The translations under genes and the position numbers were made by a program. Below are positions 4,771 to 8,862 of a stretch of 8,862 bases of DNA, piece after piece. The stretch spans positions 1 through 8,862 of the forward strand of contig JACRCS010000214.1 in assembly GCA_016218905.1 (NCBI GenBank), read 5' to 3'. Under the pieces are notes generated by a model that was not told the origin of the DNA, did no database searches, and worked only from the letters and a program-made list of their open reading frames with translations. This DNA is from Deltaproteobacteria bacterium (GTDB taxonomy: Bacteria; Desulfobacterota_C; Deferrisomatia; Deferrisomatales; JACRMM01). The number at the start of each line of letters is the position of its first letter. Position 1 is the stretch's first letter.

Positions 4771-7341
4771 CTACCGCCGCTCTTCCCCCAGCACCTCGAA
4801 CCTCACGTCGCCGTCCCCCGGAATCCGTCCCCCCGTGCTCCGGTCGAGCGCGCGGCGCAGCGCGACGACCGAGACCCAGCGGTCTTCCGGGTCGACGGCC
4901 ATCGCCTTCGCCAGCGAGCGGGCGTAGGTGACCGGGACGCCCGAGGCGACCGTCCCGACGATCGAAACGACCTCCTCCACGAGCGACCGGAGCGGCATTT
5001 CCGGCCGGTCGAACTTCAGCCTCACTCCCGTCAGGAGCTCGAAACCGGTCGCGGCGATGGCCCACTGGTCCGAGGCGGGCGTCGCGTCGGCTCCCGCGAC
5101 GACCTCGGGCGGGATGTAGCCGGGCGTCCCCATGAGGATGCTCACCGAGGAGATCACCCCTCCACTCTCGGGCTTCGCCTCGGCCTTCGTCTCGCGCGCG
5201 AGACCGAAATCGAGGAGCTTGAGGCGCGTGGTCCCGCCGGGCCCGCGGGTCAGGAAGAGGTTGTCCGGCTTGACGTCGCGGTGAACGAGACCGGCCGCGT
5301 GCGCGGCGGCGAGGACGTCGAGCGAGCGGTCGAGCGCCCAGGCCGTCTCGAGGAACGGAATGGGTTTGCGCAGGGTCAGCTCGGTCCGCAGGGAGCCGCC
5401 CGAGAGAAGCTCCATGACGAGGAACGCGCCCCCGGGCCGCAGCTCGCCGTAGTCGTAGACGGCGACGGCGTTCGGGTGGCCGAGGCGCGCCGTGAGGCGC
5501 GCTTCGCGGCGGAAGCGGGCGAGCGAGGTCCGATCGGTGAGCTGGTCGGCCCGGATCACCTTCACGGCGGCGTCCCGGTTTCCGCGGATGTCGCGGGCGG
5601 CGTAGACGGTCCCCATTCCCCCTTCGCCCAACCTCCGGTCGAGGCGGTAGCGGCCTGCCAGGAGCCGCGGGACGGCCGGCGTCCTCCTCACCGCGTGCCC
5701 GTCAGAAGGACAGACGACGTCGTCCTCCCCCGCCACCCGGCCGCAGAGCTCGCACTCGTAGAGTGCCCCTCCCCCGCCCTCCTGCAGGTGCCCGAGGACT
5801 CGCTCCCTCACGCGACGGTCCTCGTCCACCTGCCTCGTCAGCGCGGCCCTCTCGAGGGCGAGGGCGACGTGGCCCGCGACCGTGCCGAGGATCTTCCGTT
5901 CCTCCGGGACGTACGCCTCCCCCGTCCGCTTCGCCCCGAGGGCGATGAGCCCGAGCGGTTCGCCGTCTCCCGAAAAGAGGGGCATCGCGGCGGCGAAACC
6001 GGCGGCCCGGAGAGTGTTCGCAAGCTCCCCCTCGGCGTAGGGCGGGTCGCCGCCGTCGGAAGTGAGGGGATGGAACGTGTTCCGCGCTTCGACAGGGTCC
6101 GACATCGGAAGGACTGCCGTCCGATCCAGCTCGGGGACGTCGGCCAGGACGCCCGTCGTGAACGGGCGGATCGGCACTCCCTGCGACTCGAGCGCGAAGA
6201 CCCAGAACGCCTGCCGGTCCGGACGGTGGGCGGCTGCGAGGCGGTGCAGGACGTCTCCCGCGAGGTCTTCGCCCGCGTCCCTCAGGTCGCCGACGACGTC
6301 GGTCACGAGCTGCGCCGGGTCGTACGACCCCTGCCGGAACTTCCGGTCGAGGACGATCTGCGCTCTCTTTCGCAGGGGGTCGAACACGAGAAAGAGGAGG
6401 ACGGCGACGAGGGCCGTCGTGAGCGTCCCCTGAAGGGCGGGCGAAACGAGGGCCACGAGCGCCGTGAGGGCGGGGACGCCGCCCAGCAGGAGGACGACCA
6501 GGGCACCGGAGGCGATGGCGTACGAGGCGCTCCGCCTGATGAGACGGTCCACCTCGAAAAGGTGGAATCGCGTCGCGGCGACGAGAAGGGCGAGCGGAAG
6601 GAGGACCGACACCGACGAGAGCGCCCAGACCGGCAGGAGCGGGGCGGCGCCGGCGACAGCGGGAATGTCGCGAAGGAAGATGTAGAGGCCGATGTAGAAG
6701 ATGACGGAGACGAGGACGACCCGGGCGCGCCGCCTCACGTCCTCCCGGCGCGCTACCCACGCGAGGGACAGGAAGTAGACGAAGATGAAGAGGTCGACCC
6801 CGAGGGCGACGAGGGCGACTCCCGTTCTCCACGCGCCCGCCGGTTGCGAAGCCCCCCCGTCGAGCCACCACCTGCGCAGGTAGAGCCCGAGCGGCACGAA
6901 CGCCATGAGGGTCCCGAAGAAATAGGCCCGCGCCGGGTTCGACAGACGCGCCACGGGAAAGAAGCCGCCGATCGTCGTGACGATCCAGGCGACGGCCACG
7001 AAGTAGACGGAAGCAGACCCGACGAAGGCGACCCGTTCCTCCAACCCCGTCCCGGTCGCCACCGCTCCGATGATTCGACCGGCGTTCAGGAGACCGAGAA
7101 GCGTCAGGAAAGGGAAGAGGGCCCTGTTGGCGGGATCGAACGGGCGCTTCAGAAGGACGACGATCGCGCCGACGTAGTGGACTCCGAAGACGAGGAAGGC
7201 GAGGACGAATCGCGGTGACGTCAGCCGTCCCTGCTGTAGCCCGAGGTGGGCGAGCCAGGATATCCAGGCGAGCGAGACCACGAGGGCCAGGGCGAATGCC
7301 GCTGCGACGACGCGCTTCTCGCGGGGCTCGAGGTTCCTCAC
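4771..7341 (-). CDS. Membrane sensor Ser/Thr protein kinase (multi-TM, GAF, zinc ribbon, Hanks-type kinase)
   Basis: An 856-residue multidomain kinase. About ten hydrophobic helices lie between residues 11 and 320. A charged helix (DPLRKRAQIVLDRKF, 321-335) then joins them to a GAF-like domain at about 350-500; this membrane-plus-GAF front end is typical of sensor histidine kinases. A small Cys-rich ribbon follows (CELC at 530-533, CPSDGH at 544-549). The C-terminal kinase is complete: GEGGMG (572-577), Lys594 in AVKVI, Glu613, HRDVKPDN (687-694, catalytic Asp689), DFG (711-713), the activation-segment end GTPGYIPPE (738-746) and Asp758. It should be active, phosphorylating Ser/Thr on cytoplasmic partners in response to a membrane or ligand signal; the ligand is unknown. 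The only reasonable start is GTG at 7341. It has no Shine-Dalgarno and a GATAAT nine bases upstream. It appears to be monocistronic and is divergent from the gamma-glutamyltransferase gene. Confidence 0.9.
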   Translation of the reverse strand: MRNLEPREKRVVAAAFALALVVSLAWISWLAHLGLQQGRLTSPRFVLAFLVFGVHYVGAIVVLLKRPFDPANRALFPFLTLLGLLNAGRIIGAVATGTGLEERVAFVGSASVYFVAVAWIVTTIGGFFPVARLSNPARAYFFGTLMAFVPLGLYLRRWWLDGGASQPAGAWRTGVALVALGVDLFIFVYFLSLAWVARREDVRRRARVVLVSVIFYIGLYIFLRDIPAVAGAAPLLPVWALSSVSVLLPLALLVAATRFHLFEVDRLIRRSASYAIASGALVVLLLGGVPALTALVALVSPALQGTLTTALVAVLLFLVFDPLRKRAQIVLDRKFRQGSYDPAQLVTDVVGDLRDAGEDLAGDVLHRLAAAHRPDRQAFWVFALESQGVPIRPFTTGVLADVPELDRTAVLPMSDPVEARNTFHPLTSDGGDPPYAEGELANTLRAAGFAAAMPLFSGDGEPLGLIALGAKRTGEAYVPEERKILGTVAGHVALALERAALTRQVDEDRRVRERVLGHLQEGGGGALYECELCGRVAGEDDVVCPSDGHAVRRTPAVPRLLAGRYRLDRRLGEGGMGTVYAARDIRGNRDAAVKVIRADQLTDRTSLARFRREARLTARLGHPNAVAVYDYGELRPGGAFLVMELLSGGSLRTELTLRKPIPFLETAWALDRSLDVLAAAHAAGLVHRDVKPDNLFLTRGPGGTTRLKLLDFGLARETKAEAKPESGGVISSVSILMGTPGYIPPEVVAGADATPASDQWAIAATGFELLTGVRLKFDRPEMPLRSLVEEVVSIVGTVASGVPVTYARSLAKAMAVDPEDRWVSVVALRRALDRSTGGRIPGDGDVRFEVLGEERR

Positions 7342-7350
7342 CGGCGGGTG

Positions 7351-7356
7351 ATTATC
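7351..7356 (-). promoter_or_regulatory. Candidate -10 box (GATAAT) for the kinase gene
   Basis: GATAAT on the minus strand differs from the TATAAT consensus at one base and lies nine bases before the GTG start. No Shine-Dalgarno lies between it and the start, and no clear -35 is visible in the GC-rich upstream sequence. The position implies a leaderless or nearly leaderless transcript. Confidence 0.4.
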
Positions 7357-7418
7357 CGCTCGGTCGCCCCGGGCCGCCGGACCCGTCCCTCCCGAACCGG
7401 TATCGATCTCGACCCGAG

Positions 7419-7424
7419 TACGAT
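7419..7424 (+). promoter_or_regulatory. Candidate -10 box (TACGAT) for the gamma-glutamyltransferase gene
   Basis: TACGAT (TANNNT pattern) ends six bases before the ATG at 7431. The intervening CCCACC is not a ribosome-binding site. No -35 match is evident at the usual spacing. CGATC occurs both here (7421-7425) and 17 bases upstream (7404-7408), possibly by chance. The box shares the 89-bp divergent spacer (7342-7430) with the kinase promoter candidate. Confidence 0.3.
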
Positions 7425-7430
7425 CCCACC

Positions 7431-8862
7431 ATGAGAGCGCACGTCGTCTCGCTTCTCGCCCTCGTCGCCACCGTCCCGCTCCTGGCCGGATGGCCGCCGA
7501 AAGGCCGCGGCGAGGCGACCCGCTCCCCCGTTTGGGCCGAGCACGGGATGGTGGCGAGCGCCCAACCCCTCTGCACGCAGGCGGGAGTGGAAACGCTCCG
7601 GAAGGGAGGGAGCGCCGTCGACGCCGCGATCGCGACGAACGCCTGTCTCGGCCTGATGGAGCCGACGGCCAACGGCCTCGGCGGAGACCTCTTCGCCCTC
7701 CTCTGGGACCCGGGCGCCAGGAAGGTCGTGGGGCTCAACGCCTCGGGGCGCGCTCCGCTCGCCCTGACCGCCGACAAGGTCCCGCCGCTCCCCGACGGGA
7801 CGATCCCGCTCCATAGCCCGTACGCCTGGAGCGTCCCGGGGGCCGGAGACGGCTGGCTCGAGCTCCACGCGAGGTACGGAAAGCTCCCCCTGGCCGAGGT
7901 CCTCGCCCCGGCGATCCGCTACGCGGAAGAGGGTTTCCCGGTTTCGCCCGTCATCGCCTCAAACTGGGCGGTGTCCGTCACGCGGTTCAAGGACAAGCCC
8001 GGCTTCGCGGAGGTCTTCCTGCCCGGAGGACGCGCGCCGAGGGAAGGAGAACGGTTCCGCAATCCGGCGCTGGCGAAGACGCTCCGCCTCCTCGCCACTA
8101 AGAAGCGAGCCGGTTGGGAAGGCGAGTTCGCCGACGCGATCGTCGCCTTCTCGAAATCGAACGGCGGCTTCTTCGCGAAGGAGGATTTCGTCCGGCACCG
8201 CTCGACCTGGGACGCCCCGATGTCGACGAGCTACCGGGGATACGACGTCTGGGAGCTTCCGCCGAACACGCAAGGACTCGCCGCCCTTCAGATGCTGAAT
8301 CTCCTCGAGGGATTCGACGTCGCGAAGATGGGGCGCGAAAACGCGGATTTCTGGCACCTGATGGTGGAGGCGAAGAAGGTCGCCTACGCCGACCGGGCGC
8401 GCTACTACGCAGACCCCGTGTTCGCGAAGCTCCCCCTCGAGCGGCTCCTGTCGAAGGAGTACGCGAGGGAGCGCGCGAAGCGAATCAACATGCAGCGCGC
8501 GTCGCGCGAGGACCCTCCTGACGAGGAAGCCGTCCTGAACCGCAAGGAGACGACGTACCTCTGCACGGCGGACGCTTCGGGACTCATGGTCTCCCTCATC
8601 CAGAGCAACTACACCGGCTTCGGCTCGGGCTACGTCGTACCGGCCCTCGGCATAGGGATCCACAACCGCGGGGCCCTATTCTCCCTGAAGCGAGACCATC
8701 CGAACCGCCTCGAGCCGGGCAAGCGCCCGTTCCAGACGATCATCCCCGCCTTCCTGACAAAGGACGGCCAGCCGCTCATGGCTTTCGGGCTGATGGGAGG
8801 CGACATGCAGCCGCAGGGGCACGTCCAGGTCGTCGTGAATCTCGTCGACTTCGGCATGAACC
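7431..8862 (+). CDS. Gamma-glutamyltransferase family hydrolase, YwrD-like, exported (3' end outside window)
   Basis: The first 477 residues of an Ntn-hydrolase of the gamma-glutamyltransferase family, which cleaves gamma-glutamyl bonds such as in glutathione after self-processing into two subunits. Residues 1-20 look like a Sec signal peptide (Arg2, hydrophobic core 5-20), so it probably acts in the periplasm or outside. Motifs include GGSAVDAAIA (59-68), EPTANGLGGD (77-86) and SGRAP (105-109, with the Arg expected to bind the glutamyl carboxylate). ETTY follows at 373-376, where Thr374 is the predicted nucleophile and new N-terminus after cleavage. Then come QSNYTGFGSG (391-400), RPFQTIIPAF (432-441) and MGGDMQPQGHVQ (455-466). 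The last motif and TTY in place of TTH match the YwrD-like branch rather than E. coli Ggt, so transpeptidase activity is not assured and an acylase-type substrate is possible. About 50-80 residues are probably missing. The ATG gives a sensible signal peptide but has no Shine-Dalgarno. Confidence 0.92.
   Translation, partial: MRAHVVSLLALVATVPLLAGWPPKGRGEATRSPVWAEHGMVASAQPLCTQAGVETLRKGGSAVDAAIATNACLGLMEPTANGLGGDLFALLWDPGARKVVGLNASGRAPLALTADKVPPLPDGTIPLHSPYAWSVPGAGDGWLELHARYGKLPLAEVLAPAIRYAEEGFPVSPVIASNWAVSVTRFKDKPGFAEVFLPGGRAPREGERFRNPALAKTLRLLATKKRAGWEGEFADAIVAFSKSNGGFFAKEDFVRHRSTWDAPMSTSYRGYDVWELPPNTQGLAALQMLNLLEGFDVAKMGRENADFWHLMVEAKKVAYADRARYYADPVFAKLPLERLLSKEYARERAKRINMQRASREDPPDEEAVLNRKETTYLCTADASGLMVSLIQSNYTGFGSGYVVPALGIGIHNRGALFSLKRDHPNRLEPGKRPFQTIIPAFLTKDGQPLMAFGLMGGDMQPQGHVQVVVNLVDFGMN

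Noticed and set aside
5281..7218. A 645-codon open frame on the plus strand opposite the sensor kinase
   Set aside because: It is dominated by Glu, Arg, Asp and Gly with almost no hydrophobic core and no recognisable domain. It mirrors the GC-rich third-position codon use of the kinase on the other strand.

Overview
This 8.9 kb window is gene-dense, very GC-rich bacterial chromosome with strong G/C at third codon positions. No gap between genes exceeds about 90 bp. Small coupled genes for cell-surface sugars sit beside a membrane-anchored sensor Ser/Thr kinase. That kinase has a zinc-ribbon linker, a design common in Acidobacteriota and some deltaproteobacterial lineages. I would guess an Acidobacteriota-like organism, but no marker gene is present to prove it.

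Left part (26-4684, minus strand): a four-gene operon transcribed right to left. The order is an SDR-family NAD-dependent sugar epimerase/dehydratase (3638-4684), a DegT/StrS-type PLP sugar aminotransferase interrupted by one in-frame TGA (2541-3641), a two-domain nucleotidyltransferase plus PfkB-like kinase resembling HldE with the domains swapped (1000-2544), and a polytopic LPG_synthase_TM (UPF0104) membrane protein (26-1003). Each of the three junctions is a 4-base overlap (GTGA, GTGA, TTGA), so the genes are probably translationally coupled. A strong ribosome-binding-like GAGGAG at the extreme left edge suggests that the operon continues outside the window. Together the genes look like part of a pathway that makes a nucleotide-activated, probably amino-modified sugar for a surface glycan, with a membrane protein for export or lipid handling.

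Middle (4771-7341, minus strand): a single large gene for a membrane sensor kinase. It has about ten transmembrane helices, a GAF-like domain, a small Cys-rich ribbon and a complete Hanks-type Ser/Thr kinase. The 86-bp gap between it and the sugar operon holds a small hairpin, a possible leader minigene and a -10-like box.

Right part (7431-8862, plus strand): a divergently transcribed, exported gamma-glutamyltransferase-family hydrolase of the YwrD-like type, cut off by the window end. The 89-bp divergent spacer holds -10-like hexamers very close to both start codons and no Shine-Dalgarno. The epimerase start shows the same arrangement, which suggests leaderless transcripts at operon heads and Shine-Dalgarno use inside the operon.

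Most notable points: the single nonsense codon in an otherwise intact aminotransferase, the swapped HldE-like enzyme with altered kinase motifs, and the -10-next-to-start pattern. I did not find an obviously new defence system, CRISPR array, mobile element or RNA gene.
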